From Ignavibacteriales bacterium (GTDB lineage Bacteria > Bacteroidota > Ignavibacteria > UBA10030), in NCBI GenBank assembly GCA_026390595.1, contig JAPLFQ010000023.1, positions 1 to 64,000 on the forward strand: a stretch of 64,000 nucleotides of DNA. The letters are read 5' to 3'. The notes under the pieces were generated by a model. The model made no database searches. It was not told the DNA's origin and worked only from the letters and a program-made list of their open reading frames with translations. Position 1 is the stretch's first letter. Every line of letters begins with the position of its first letter. Positions 23,925 through 33,083 of this stretch are shown here, in pieces. Position numbers and translations under genes: made by a program.

Positions 23925-25277
23925 ATGAACAGGGTATTGAAGTTCTTTGCTACCGGTCGAGACGCGCCTCTGATCGAAGATCAGACACGTGTGAGTGCTC
24001 TTTATAAGAAGCATCGATGGCGGATCATGACGGCGATTACATTCGGCTATGGAATAGCATATACGTGCCGTCTCGCGTTGTCCGTCGTAAAGAAACCATT
24101 GATCGATGGCGGGATCTTCAATGCTCAGGAATTAGGACTGATCAGTTCGGCAATCTTCTATTCGTATGCATTTGGCAAACTGACAAACGGGTTTCTTGCA
24201 GACCACGCCAATCTCAAGAGGTTCCTCTCCTTCGGCATTTTGATGTCGGCTTTAATAAACATCGCCATGGGCTGGACTCCGTTACTCTGGGTCTGGGTGG
24301 TTCTCTGGGCCTTGAACGGCTGGTTTCAAGGGATTGGTGCTCCGTCCGCGATGGTGTCGATAACAAACTGGTTCAGCAACAATGAAAGAGGAAGATGGTA
24401 TGGGTTCTTCAGTATGGGGCACCCCACCGGCGAGGGGTTGACATACGTTGTCATCGCAGGCCTGGTAACTTTGTTCGGTTGGCGTGCTGGTTTCATGGGC
24501 CCCGGACTCACCTGCGTGGCTGTCGCATTCATCATGCATTACCTGCTTCAGGATCGCCCGAAAACACTCGGACTACCTCTTGTGGCGGACTGGAGAAACG
24601 ACCACGGAGCACCGGTGGTTGACACGGGACAGAAGGCGCCAAGCGTCTGGTCTCTTCAAAAATCCATTTTGAAGTTGCCCTCCATTTGGATTCTTGCCTT
24701 GGCGAGCAGCATGATGTACGTGACACGATATGCTGTGGTCAATTGGGGAATTCTCTTCCTGCAGGAGACCAAAGGCTACTCTTTAGTGGAGGCAGGTAGT
24801 CTCCTTGGGCTCAATACAATCGCTGGCCTTATCGGAAGCCTCAGCTACGGATACATATCCGACAAATTCTTCCACGCCAAACGTCCCCCTGTGACCCTGA
24901 TCTGCGGTCTGTTGGAGCTTCTTGCCTTGAGCATCATTTTTCTCTCGCCATTAGCGAGTGTCACGTTGCTGTCATTCGCATTTATCCTCTATGGGTTCTC
25001 CATCAGCGGGCTGCTCGTTTCACTCGGCGGGCTGTTTGCCACTGATATAGCACCAAAGAAAGCCGCTGGGGCCGCAATGGGGATCATCGGGGTCTTCAGC
25101 TACCTTGGTGCTGCCACGCAGGACCTCATCAGCGGTTACTTCATCGAGAAAGGAACCACGATCGTCGACGGGGTCAGGCACTATGATTTCAGCTCGGCAA
25201 TCATTTTCTGGGTGGGGGCTTCCGTCCTCTCCCTCATCCTTGCGACATCCCTGTGGAAAGCAAAAGTGAGCGACTAA
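23925..25277 (+). CDS. MFS transporter of the organophosphate:phosphate antiporter (GlpT/UhpT) family
   Basis: The 450-residue protein has 12 predicted membrane segments. The region NGWFQGIGAPSAMVSITNWFSNNERGRWYGFFSMGHPTGEG closely matches the central loop of GlpT/UhpT-type antiporters, and the N-terminal helix YGIAYTCRLALSVVKKPLI carries the family's basic residues. Known members exchange a sugar- or glycerol-phosphate for inorganic phosphate. In an operon for inositol breakdown beside secreted phytases, an inositol monophosphate is an attractive substrate, but this is inference. AAGGGG lies 7 bases before the start and the kinase gene begins 16 bases after its stop. Confidence 0.85.
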   Translation: MNRVLKFFATGRDAPLIEDQTRVSALYKKHRWRIMTAITFGYGIAYTCRLALSVVKKPLIDGGIFNAQELGLISSAIFYSYAFGKLTNGFLADHANLKRFLSFGILMSALINIAMGWTPLLWVWVVLWALNGWFQGIGAPSAMVSITNWFSNNERGRWYGFFSMGHPTGEGLTYVVIAGLVTLFGWRAGFMGPGLTCVAVAFIMHYLLQDRPKTLGLPLVADWRNDHGAPVVDTGQKAPSVWSLQKSILKLPSIWILALASSMMYVTRYAVVNWGILFLQETKGYSLVEAGSLLGLNTIAGLIGSLSYGYISDKFFHAKRPPVTLICGLLELLALSIIFLSPLASVTLLSFAFILYGFSISGLLVSLGGLFATDIAPKKAAGAAMGIIGVFSYLGAATQDLISGYFIEKGTTIVDGVRHYDFSSAIIFWVGASVLSLILATSLWKAKVSD

Positions 25278-25293
25278 GAACGAAGGAGTTTTC

Positions 25294-26202
25294 ATGGCAA
25301 CTGTGAAAAAGAAATATGACATGGTCATTTTCGGCAACTATACGAAGGACACCATCATCACACCGTCAGGTACGCGGTATCTCGACGGCGGAGGGTTCAA
25401 CTATGGCGCCCATGCAGCGCGGATGCTTGGATTGAACGTCGCCGCGGTGACGCGCCTCGCGAAGGAAGATGAACGGGTTGTCAACAAGCTCAAGAATATC
25501 GGTATCGATGTGTTTCCTTTTTATACTCCTTCGTCGACACATATGGTGCTGGAATACCGCTCCGCAAATCCCGACGACAGGATACTTCGCTGCGCAAAGA
25601 CTGCCGGTTCGTTTACACCGGACCAGTTTGAATCGCTCGAAGCCAGAGCGTTCCTGATGAATGGCTCTATCCGCGGGGAAATCCCGTTGGAGGTTGTGCG
25701 CTCGCTTCGAAAAAAAGACGCCCTCCTCGTTGCAGACCTGCAGGGCTTCATACGGATCATCGCACCAGACACCACGCTTCTCCACGCCCCGTGGCCGGAA
25801 AAAGAAGAACATCTGAAATTGGTCGATGTGCTCAAGACCGATGCCGTCGAAGCCGAATCACTCACCGACGAATCGGATATCAAGAAGGCCGCTACCGCTC
25901 TCGCGAAGATGGGTCCGAAGGAAGTGGTTCTGACGCACAAAGATGGAATCCTTGTGCTGGCAGATGGAATTTTCTACGAGGCGCCGTGGCGAAACAAGAG
26001 CTTGATCGGCAGAAGCGGCCGCGGGGATACCTGTATTGCTTCCTACATCACGAAAAGGCTGACGGAACCCCCGGAAGTGGCCATCATCTGGTCCGCCGCT
26101 ACAACAAGCCTGAAGATGGAAGCCGAAGGCCCGTTCCTCCGCGGTGAGAGTGATGTTCGTGATTTCATGGCGAAAGAGTACCAATCAGTCGGTCTTGCCT
26201 AG
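25294..26202 (+). CDS. PfkB-family carbohydrate kinase
   Basis: The 302-residue protein has the ribokinase-fold start FGNYTKDTIITPSGTRYLDGGGFNYGAHAARMLGLNV and the second PfkB signature GRSGRGDTCIASYITKRL, where GxGD supplies the catalytic Asp. Such kinases phosphorylate sugars, ketoacids or polyols; myo-inositol kinases and ketogluconate kinases are known in the family. Its operon partners are the antiporter upstream and the metallophosphoesterases downstream. As part of an inositol route it may act on inositol itself or on a keto-acid product. AAGGAG lies 7 bases before the ATG. Confidence 0.85.
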   Translation: MATVKKKYDMVIFGNYTKDTIITPSGTRYLDGGGFNYGAHAARMLGLNVAAVTRLAKEDERVVNKLKNIGIDVFPFYTPSSTHMVLEYRSANPDDRILRCAKTAGSFTPDQFESLEARAFLMNGSIRGEIPLEVVRSLRKKDALLVADLQGFIRIIAPDTTLLHAPWPEKEEHLKLVDVLKTDAVEAESLTDESDIKKAATALAKMGPKEVVLTHKDGILVLADGIFYEAPWRNKSLIGRSGRGDTCIASYITKRLTEPPEVAIIWSAATTSLKMEAEGPFLRGESDVRDFMAKEYQSVGLA

Positions 26203-26222
26203 GTCATTATCCGGAGTCGAAA

Positions 26223-27413
26223 ATGAAAAAAAGGTCTCTTCAGGTTCTATTCATTCTTCTCTTCGTCACCGCCGTTACCGTCCCCGCGCAAGCGCAGAAA
26301 TCGGCTGACGCGTTCTCGTTTATTATCTCCAGCGATCAGCGGGAGCATGCGACTCCCGCATTCCGGACGCATGAATTCACGCTGGGCGGCTATGAGGCGA
26401 TCAAGAAGGTTGGCAAAGGATCATTCATGGTTGTGCTTGGCGACCTCGATCCACCCACGGCGACGCGCGAGCTCATCGCGTCGGTGCTCGGCAAGGACTA
26501 TCTCTGGTATCCCGTGGTTGGCAATCACGATACGGAAGTGGAAGCGAACACCGAGTACCTGCGTTCGATGAACCGGGGCCCCAACGGGCTTCCGTACATA
26601 CTGCGAAAAGGTCCGGCCGGTTGCGAGGAGACAACATACTCGTTCGACTGGAACAATGTGCACTTTGTCGTCCTCAACGTGTACTTCGACGGAAAGAGCG
26701 ACAGGGGGGGCGACGGCAATATCGTCCCGGAGCTTCTCGCGTGGCTGGAGAACGATTTGAAGCAGAACAAGAAGCCCCGCGTGTTCGTGATTGGCCACGA
26801 GCCTATCTTCCCCTTCCTTGACATCGACAACGGAACCATCCGGCATCTCGCAGACGCACTCGACAAGTATCCGGACAACTCGTTGAAATTTCAGCGCCTG
26901 CTGGTCAAATATGGCGTCACGGCATACTTCAGCGGACACACCCATTGCGCATCGTACGCAAACGTCAACGGGTTGTGGTTGATCAATTCAGGCCATCTCT
27001 ACGGACAAGAAGGAACATTTACTGCCAGCACGCTCTTTCCGCGCCTTGCCGAGGAAGTTACGAAGCAGCGATCCAATGGAATGAGCCTTGCCGACGCGAT
27101 CAAGGCCTTCTACAAGGCGAACGTCAATGAAATGAAGAAATTCGTTTACTATCTGGGATTCGGAAACGGCAAGTCGTACAAGGATCTTACCGACGAGCAG
27201 ACGTTGACCAGGTTGTCTGAATACTACGATGAGTGCAGCAAGGGAACCGCGGGAATTGAGAAGTACTCGAAGCTCTTCTGGACCAACACCGAGTGGAGAA
27301 AGAGCACGTTTCTTCGCTTGAATGTAACGAAGAACTCCGCAGTCCTTGAGATGTACCGTGACAAAGGCTTCGGCGGCGATTACGCGCTGAGGCTCACGCA
27401 GAAGTTGTACTAG
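26223..27413 (+). CDS. Secreted metallophosphoesterase, tandem copy 1
   Basis: The 396-residue product has a cleavable signal peptide (LFILLFVTAVTVPAQAQ) and metallophosphoesterase motifs: FIISSDQRE where motif I (DxH) is expected, VVLGDLD (II), VVGNHDTE (III), IGHEP (IV) and SGHTHCASY (V). The motif I His appears replaced by Arg or Gln, which is unusual for the family. It is highly similar throughout to the next gene. A periplasmic enzyme removing phosphate from lower inositol phosphates would link the secreted phytases with inositol import. GGAG lies 8 bases before the start; the gap from the kinase is 20 bases. Confidence 0.82.
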   Translation: MKKRSLQVLFILLFVTAVTVPAQAQKSADAFSFIISSDQREHATPAFRTHEFTLGGYEAIKKVGKGSFMVVLGDLDPPTATRELIASVLGKDYLWYPVVGNHDTEVEANTEYLRSMNRGPNGLPYILRKGPAGCEETTYSFDWNNVHFVVLNVYFDGKSDRGGDGNIVPELLAWLENDLKQNKKPRVFVIGHEPIFPFLDIDNGTIRHLADALDKYPDNSLKFQRLLVKYGVTAYFSGHTHCASYANVNGLWLINSGHLYGQEGTFTASTLFPRLAEEVTKQRSNGMSLADAIKAFYKANVNEMKKFVYYLGFGNGKSYKDLTDEQTLTRLSEYYDECSKGTAGIEKYSKLFWTNTEWRKSTFLRLNVTKNSAVLEMYRDKGFGGDYALRLTQKLY

Positions 27414-27542
27414 TGTATCCGGAGCACTGGTGCTCTCCGGTGCCTTCTTGAACACGACTGTTCGACAGAATGAAGCCGGAAAGATCTGCCGGGCCACGAT
27501 ATCGCTCTATCATCATTCCAGAAACACCAGGGAGTACATACA

Positions 27543-28733
27543 ATGAAAAGGCAAAGTTTCCTGCAGCTGCTGTTGGCAATCTTCGTCGGCAGCCTGTTCC
27601 TCTCCTGTTCGTCCACATCTGACAAGGATTTCGCATTCATAATTTCCAGCGACCAGCGCACCCACACAACTGAAGCTTTTCGCACCAAGGACTACACGCT
27701 TCCAGGATACGAAGCAATCAAGAAAGTCGGGCAGGGCTCGTTCATGGTCGTGCTTGGAGACATTGACACTCCTTCGGCGACTCGTGACCTGATGGATAAG
27801 GTGTTCGGCAAGGACTATCCATGGTATGCCGTACGCGGCAATCACGACAAAGACGATGCTTCGATGGAATATTTGCGATCATTGAACCGGGGAGACAAAT
27901 CATTCCGGAATCTCGTCAGGAAAGGCCCTTCCAACAGCGAAGAAACCACCTATTCATTTGACTGGAACGATGTCCACTTCGTGGTTCTCAATCTTTTCTA
28001 TGACGGAAAGAGTGACAATGCAAAAGAAGCAGACGTCATACCCGAGCTTCTGAATTGGCTGGAGGACGACCTCGCCCAGAATAAGAAAGAACACACTATC
28101 GTATTCGGCCACAAGCCGCTCGTTTCCGTCCTTGATATGGACAACGGGACTCAGCGTCATGTTGGAGAAGTGCTCGACAAATTCCCGGACCACTCATTGA
28201 AATTTCAACAGCTCCTCCTCAAGCATCATGTGACGGCATATGTCAGCGGACATACTCACGCTGCATCGTACGCGAGCATCAATGGTCTATGGCTTCTGAA
28301 CGACGGTCATATCTACGGCTATGAAGACACGTACACTCCCGAAATACTGTTCAAGGCCATCGCCCAGGCCATTGAAAAAGGAAAGAGCGCCGGCGTCAAT
28401 CAATCGAAGTCGATAACGGACTTCCTGGAATCCGACAAGAAGGAACTCAAAAACATCATCTATACTCTGAACCCGATACCAGGGAAAGAAGACAGCGACC
28501 TCACGGACGCAGAGACCGTGAAGGCCTTGAATGAGTTCTACACCAAGTATCAGAGTAGTGATGCGACAGCAAAAGAGTATACGGCAACATTCTGGAAGAA
28601 CTGCGGGTGGAGACCAAGTACATTCATGAGAATAAAGATCAGCGGTGGAATCGGCATCGCCGAATTCTACCGGGATCAGAAGTTCACCGGCGACTACACG
28701 CTGCGGCAGACGCTGACACTGTTTACAAAGTAG
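27543..28733 (+). CDS. Metallophosphoesterase lipoprotein, tandem copy 2
   Basis: This 396-residue paralogue shares the length and nearly all blocks of copy 1: FIISSDQRTHTTEAFRTKDYTLPGYEAIKKVGQGSFMVVLGD, RGNHDKD, FGHKPL and SGHTHAASY. Its N-terminus is instead a lipoprotein signal with Cys at residue 22 (SLFLSCSST), so one duplicate is soluble and the other membrane-anchored. The same unusual SDQR replaces the DxH of motif I. GGGAG lies 7 bases before the ATG. The 129-base gap between the copies is the largest in the operon's first half and shows no clear terminator or promoter. Confidence 0.82.
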   Translation: MKRQSFLQLLLAIFVGSLFLSCSSTSDKDFAFIISSDQRTHTTEAFRTKDYTLPGYEAIKKVGQGSFMVVLGDIDTPSATRDLMDKVFGKDYPWYAVRGNHDKDDASMEYLRSLNRGDKSFRNLVRKGPSNSEETTYSFDWNDVHFVVLNLFYDGKSDNAKEADVIPELLNWLEDDLAQNKKEHTIVFGHKPLVSVLDMDNGTQRHVGEVLDKFPDHSLKFQQLLLKHHVTAYVSGHTHAASYASINGLWLLNDGHIYGYEDTYTPEILFKAIAQAIEKGKSAGVNQSKSITDFLESDKKELKNIIYTLNPIPGKEDSDLTDAETVKALNEFYTKYQSSDATAKEYTATFWKNCGWRPSTFMRIKISGGIGIAEFYRDQKFTGDYTLRQTLTLFTK

Positions 28734-28807
28734 AAAAGATACTTCAACAATTGTTTCACCACGCGGACATTCGTTCAGGGTTCGCCAATCAGAAAAGGGA
28801 ATACACC

Positions 28808-29821
28808 GTGAGAAAGAAAATCAACGTTGGTCTTATAGGCGCTGGAAGACTTGGAACCATGTATGCCGATTTCCTCACCACGCGGGTTACAGGCGCGAAC
28901 CTTGTCGCCGTGGCCGACATCGTCCCCGAGCGGGCGACGAAATGCGCAGAGAGATTTGGCATCGACAAGGCTTACTTCAGTCATCAGGAAATCAACTCGG
29001 ACAAGAACCTCGCAGCAGTCATCGTGACCGCGACCACTGCAAATCATAAGGAGATAGTGCTGGACGCCGCGTCCAAGGGAAGACCGATCTTCTGCGAAAA
29101 ACCGATGACGTTGAGCCTGAAAGACGCCCGTGAAATGAAAGCTGCCATCGAGAAGCACGGCGTATTCTATCAGCAGGGATATATGAGAAGGTTCGACAAA
29201 GGGCTCGCAGCCGCAAAGAAGAAGATCAACGAGGGGGTCATCGGAACTCCTGTCGTATTTCGCGGCTCTTCAAGAGACCCGTACCTCCCTACCCTCGAAT
29301 ACCTCTATCCGCACAACAGCGGCGGGCAAATCCTCGATATGGCCATCCACGACATCGACATCGCCCGCTGGTATATGGGGGAGATCTCATCTGTCTATTC
29401 GATCGGCGGCGTGCTGGCGTATCCCGAAGTCAAGGACACCGGCGATACAGACAATGTTATCATGTCCATGAAATTCGAGAGTGGATGTCTCGGGGAAATT
29501 GACATCAGCAGAAACGGCATCTATGGATACGATATCCGGGCAGAAGTCCTGGGAACAAAAGGGACGCTCAAGATCGGATATCTTCGCGAGACACCAATAC
29601 TCGTGATGACCGCCGAGGGCGTAACGCACGACGTAGTCCCCTATTTCCCCGAACGTTTCTGTGAGGCCTACGTCTCACAGTTGAATGATTTCCTCAACAA
29701 TCTCCAGAACGACCTGGAGCCGATGATCACGATCCAGGATGGAATCGCCGGATTGCAGGTTGCGGTTGCCGCGACAGCGTCCCTCAAGGAATCCAGGATC
29801 GTCAACGTCAAAGATTTTTAG
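28808..29821 (+). CDS. iolG: Inositol 2-dehydrogenase-like oxidoreductase (Gfo/Idh/MocA family)
   Basis: The 337-residue enzyme has the Rossmann motif GLIGAGRLGTMYADFL, the EKP motif with catalytic Lys (IFCEKPMTLSL), and the active-site DMAIHDIDIARWYMGE with Asp and His. These are the marks of IolG-type myo-inositol 2-dehydrogenases, which make scyllo-inosose with NAD+. The following three genes supply the expected next steps, which strongly supports the substrate. The start is a GTG at 28808 with AGGGA about 9 bases upstream; the frame stays open far into the preceding gene in another register, which is not real coding. Confidence 0.85.
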   Translation: MRKKINVGLIGAGRLGTMYADFLTTRVTGANLVAVADIVPERATKCAERFGIDKAYFSHQEINSDKNLAAVIVTATTANHKEIVLDAASKGRPIFCEKPMTLSLKDAREMKAAIEKHGVFYQQGYMRRFDKGLAAAKKKINEGVIGTPVVFRGSSRDPYLPTLEYLYPHNSGGQILDMAIHDIDIARWYMGEISSVYSIGGVLAYPEVKDTGDTDNVIMSMKFESGCLGEIDISRNGIYGYDIRAEVLGTKGTLKIGYLRETPILVMTAEGVTHDVVPYFPERFCEAYVSQLNDFLNNLQNDLEPMITIQDGIAGLQVAVAATASLKESRIVNVKDF

Positions 29822-29861
29822 TACACACACTGAACGACATCACATTTCGACAGGAGCTGTC

Positions 29862-31049
29862 ATGAGAACTGTATCACTGTTTGCAGATTGGGACCCAAGG
29901 CCGGGCTTCGCTCTTGGGAAGAAAGACATCGACAAGAAACTCACGTACCTCGGAAGCCGCGTATGGCGGAACCCGACGGTCAAAATCGTGAACAAGGAAG
30001 TCCGCGAACCGGGACCGACGGAAGTCCTCATCGAGGTCAAAGCGTGCGGCATCTGCGGCAGCGATGTGCACATGTACCAGAAGGACAAAGACGGCTATAT
30101 CTTCTATCCCGGCCTGACAGCGTTCCCGTGTACACTCGGGCATGAGTTCTGCGGGTCCGTCGTCATGGCAGGCGACAAGGCGATCAACAAGCGAACCGGC
30201 CGCAAACTCGAAGTCGGCGAAGGGGTTTGTTCGGAAGAGATGATGTGGTGCAGCTACTGCCGGCCGTGTGCCGATGGCTTCCCGAACCATTGTGAAAGCC
30301 TGCAGGAAATCGGCTTCTCGATCGACGGCGCATATGCGAAACACATCGTGGTTGACGCCCGGTACCTGTGGAGCATCGAGGATTTCAGAAAGCTGTACGG
30401 CGAAGAAAAAATGTGGCAGCTCGGAAGCCTCGTCGAGCCGACGTCTGTGGCCTACACGGCAGTCATTACGCGTGGCGGCGGAATTCAACCCGGCGAGAAT
30501 GTTGTCATCCTCGGCGCCGGACCGGTTGGAGCAGCAGCGTGCGCCATCCTGCGCAGAGCTGGCGCCAATGCGGTCATCCTTTCAGAACCTTCGGCAGCAC
30601 GAAGGAAGATGGCCCTGTCAATCGGCGCCACACACGTCATCGATCCGAAAACGGATAATGTCGCGGACGCGGTCCTCGATATCACGAACGGACATGGAGC
30701 GAACCTAATTCTCGAAGCAACCGGGCTTCCCAGCGTCGTATGGCCCGATGTCGAGCGTATCATCTGGGAAGGACGGGCGATCAATGCAACCGTCGTCGTC
30801 GTGGCTCGTGCTGATGACAGAATTCCGCTCAACGGCGAGGTCCTCCAGGTCCGGCGCGCAAACGTCGTCGGCTCCCAGGGGCATTCCGGCCAGGGTGTGT
30901 TCCCGAACGTGATCAGCTGCATCTCATCCGGGATGGATGTCTCTCCAATGATCACCAAGAAAATCACGCTGGATGAAGTGGAACCGAGTCTGGTGAAGCT
31001 GCAAACCGACCGGGACGATGTGAAGATCACTGTCACGAAATTCGACTAA
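29862..31049 (+). CDS. iolM: Scyllo-inosose 3-dehydrogenase-like zinc dehydrogenase (IolM type)
   Basis: The 395-residue protein is a zinc medium-chain dehydrogenase with a long N-terminal extension (FADWDPRPGFALGKKDIDKKLTYLGSRVWRNP) that I recall from the Thermotoga maritima inositol enzyme IolM. It has CGICGSDVHMYQ, GHEFCGSV, a modified second-zinc region (MWCSYCRPCADGFPNHC) and VILGAGPVGAAACAIL. In the Thermotoga route the enzyme oxidises scyllo-inosose to a diketo-inositol. It lies between iolG- and iolN-like genes, as expected. AGGAG is 6 bases before the ATG. Confidence 0.82.
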   Translation: MRTVSLFADWDPRPGFALGKKDIDKKLTYLGSRVWRNPTVKIVNKEVREPGPTEVLIEVKACGICGSDVHMYQKDKDGYIFYPGLTAFPCTLGHEFCGSVVMAGDKAINKRTGRKLEVGEGVCSEEMMWCSYCRPCADGFPNHCESLQEIGFSIDGAYAKHIVVDARYLWSIEDFRKLYGEEKMWQLGSLVEPTSVAYTAVITRGGGIQPGENVVILGAGPVGAAACAILRRAGANAVILSEPSAARRKMALSIGATHVIDPKTDNVADAVLDITNGHGANLILEATGLPSVVWPDVERIIWEGRAINATVVVVARADDRIPLNGEVLQVRRANVVGSQGHSGQGVFPNVISCISSGMDVSPMITKKITLDEVEPSLVKLQTDRDDVKITVTKFD

Positions 31050-31070
31050 ACAAAATCTGAGGAATGAATC

Positions 31071-32165
31071 ATGGCAAACTGGATCAAAGCAAACCGGGGA
31101 GATATCTCCTTTGAAGACACCAGCGTCGGCAGACTGAAGAAGAGAATCTGGGACGCGAGCGACAAGGAAATCGATCAGATCCTCGCCGACTATGGTATCC
31201 CTACGCCGTCAGAACTGGCGAAACCGGGAACGTACATTCAGACGACGATCCGCAAACACGTCGTGGAGAACCGTAAGAAGAATGACATTCTGTTTATTCC
31301 TATCGGCTGCACCGAACTCCACGGCATTCACACCGTCACCGCACTCGATACGTTTATGGTCACACAGCTTCTCGAAGGCGTCCGGCGGTACACAGCCAAG
31401 AAAGGCGCACCGGTCAACCTCACCTGGACACCCTTGAATTTCGGCGGGCACCCGCATCACCACGTCGGCATGCCGGGCACGATTCACCTTGAAGACGAAG
31501 TGCTCAAGAAGATGCTGATCGATGTCATGGTCGGTTTCTGGAACGACGGATTCAGAAAGATCGTCCTGATCAATAATCATGGGCATTCCTGGCTGCTGGA
31601 AGCTGCCATCCAGGAGCTCCAGAAGACGTGGAATTTGCCCGGCATTTTCAGGACCATTGATTGGCACCGGGCTGTCAGAGAGTTCTTCCGCACGAAGGCG
31701 CGCGGCGGAGACTGGGATGACGATTTCGTACACGCTGATGAAGCTGAGACTTCGGTTCTGCTCCTGCTCGCGAAGGAATACGTCGAGATGTCGTACGCGG
31801 AAGAAACAACCGTCACACCATATCTCCCCGACGGGCACTTCGATAAGGCAGTCGATCCGTTCGGACGTCCCTCCCGCTGGTCAGAAGGTCAGGGTCACTT
31901 CCCCACGGAAATGGGTTCGATTCCGGAAGGCGTAGTTGGCCGTCCAACGATCGGAAAGGCAGAAAAAGCGAAACGCACAGTCGCAGCAGTTCTTACGTAT
32001 CTGACGCTCGTTCACGACGAGTTGTTCGAAGCCTTCCCGTCTGGCAAACTGCCCCCGATCGAAAAAACAACCATGCGCACTGAAGAGGAAATGGTACCAT
32101 ACCTCAAGGAACCGTTTACTCCGGGGTGGCGACCGATCTATGCAATTAGAAAAATGGGACTGTAA
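31071..32165 (+). CDS. iolN: Creatininase-family diketo-inositol hydrolase (IolN type)
   Basis: The 364-residue protein carries the creatininase metal-site motifs: PIGCTELHGIHTVTALDTF, GGHPHHHVGMPGTIHL, INNHGHSWLLEAAI and VHADEAETS. Creatininase-fold enzymes hydrolyse ring C-N or C-C bonds with two metals. In the Thermotoga inositol pathway a member called IolN opens the diketo-inositol ring to 5-keto-L-gluconate. Gene order (after iolM, before iolO) supports that role here. TGAGGA lies 7 bases before the ATG and the epimerase gene begins 4 bases after its stop. Confidence 0.8.
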   Translation: MANWIKANRGDISFEDTSVGRLKKRIWDASDKEIDQILADYGIPTPSELAKPGTYIQTTIRKHVVENRKKNDILFIPIGCTELHGIHTVTALDTFMVTQLLEGVRRYTAKKGAPVNLTWTPLNFGGHPHHHVGMPGTIHLEDEVLKKMLIDVMVGFWNDGFRKIVLINNHGHSWLLEAAIQELQKTWNLPGIFRTIDWHRAVREFFRTKARGGDWDDDFVHADEAETSVLLLLAKEYVEMSYAEETTVTPYLPDGHFDKAVDPFGRPSRWSEGQGHFPTEMGSIPEGVVGRPTIGKAEKAKRTVAAVLTYLTLVHDELFEAFPSGKLPPIEKTTMRTEEEMVPYLKEPFTPGWRPIYAIRKMGL

Positions 32166-32169
32166 TACG

Positions 32170-32967
32170 ATGAAATTTAGTATCGTTCTCTCAACGCAGC
32201 CGTCCACGTTCTCGGCACTTGCCTATAAAGGTAATCTTTCCGAGAACATCGCCAAAATCAAAGCGTTTGGCTTTGACGGCGTTGAGCTCGCTGTCAGGGA
32301 TCCGGGTCAGCTCGATGTTGGTTTCCTGACCTCCCTTCTGAAGGAACACAACCTGCCCGTTCCCGCTCTTGGGACCGGGCAGGCATATGGAGAAGAAAAG
32401 CTTTCGTTCACCGATCCGAGGAAAGAAATCCGAGAGCAGGCCATCGCCAGAATCAAGTCGCAGGCAATGCTCGCATCCAAGCTCGACGCGATGGTGATTA
32501 TTGGATTGGTGCGCGGGAAGAAAGACCGCGAGATTGCTGCCGAAGTGGCGGAGCAATGGCTCGTCGACGCGCTCCATGAATGTGCTTCTGTCAACAAGAA
32601 CGTGCAGTTTGCCATTGAACCGATCAACCGATACGAGACAGACCTGGTCAACACGGTTCAATCAGGTCTTGCCCTGCTGGAGAAAGTTGGCAGAAAGAAT
32701 GTCGGTCTCCTCCTCGATACGTTTCATATGAACATCGAAGAAGCCTCGATCACAGAAAGTATCCGCGCGGCCAAGGATTGTCTCTTTCACGTTCACGTTG
32801 CGGATTCGAACAGATGGTATCCCGGCGCCGGGCACGTCGATTTCAGGTCGGTCCTCGATACGCTGAAAGATATCGGGTATTCCGGTTTCGTCTCTGCCGA
32901 GATCCTCCCCTTGCCCGACTCTGATCTGGCCGCAAAGCACGCAATCGAGTATCTGCGGACGCTATAG
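32170..32967 (+). CDS. iolO: Sugar isomerase/epimerase, probable 5-keto-L-gluconate epimerase (IolO type)
   Basis: The 265-residue TIM barrel shows the metal and catalytic residues of the tagatose/psicose 3-epimerase group: FAIEPINRYE (Glu), LLLDTFHMNIEE (Asp, His), VHVADSNRWYPGAGHVDF (His, Arg) and SAEILP (Glu). In the Thermotoga inositol route IolO turns 5-keto-L-gluconate into D-tagaturonate. Translation is probably coupled to the hydrolase gene 4 bases upstream. An in-frame ATG at 32140 inside that gene is an alternative start but adds residues foreign to the family. Confidence 0.82.
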   Translation: MKFSIVLSTQPSTFSALAYKGNLSENIAKIKAFGFDGVELAVRDPGQLDVGFLTSLLKEHNLPVPALGTGQAYGEEKLSFTDPRKEIREQAIARIKSQAMLASKLDAMVIIGLVRGKKDREIAAEVAEQWLVDALHECASVNKNVQFAIEPINRYETDLVNTVQSGLALLEKVGRKNVGLLLDTFHMNIEEASITESIRAAKDCLFHVHVADSNRWYPGAGHVDFRSVLDTLKDIGYSGFVSAEILPLPDSDLAAKHAIEYLRTL

Positions 32968-33083
32968 CCGGGCTTGCCATCGGTATCCACTGCACCGTTT
33001 CACACAATCACATTGCATAACAATCTGTGTCATCGTCGATCGACAGAATCGGGCACGGCACCCCCTCGATGCAGCGCAAACTT

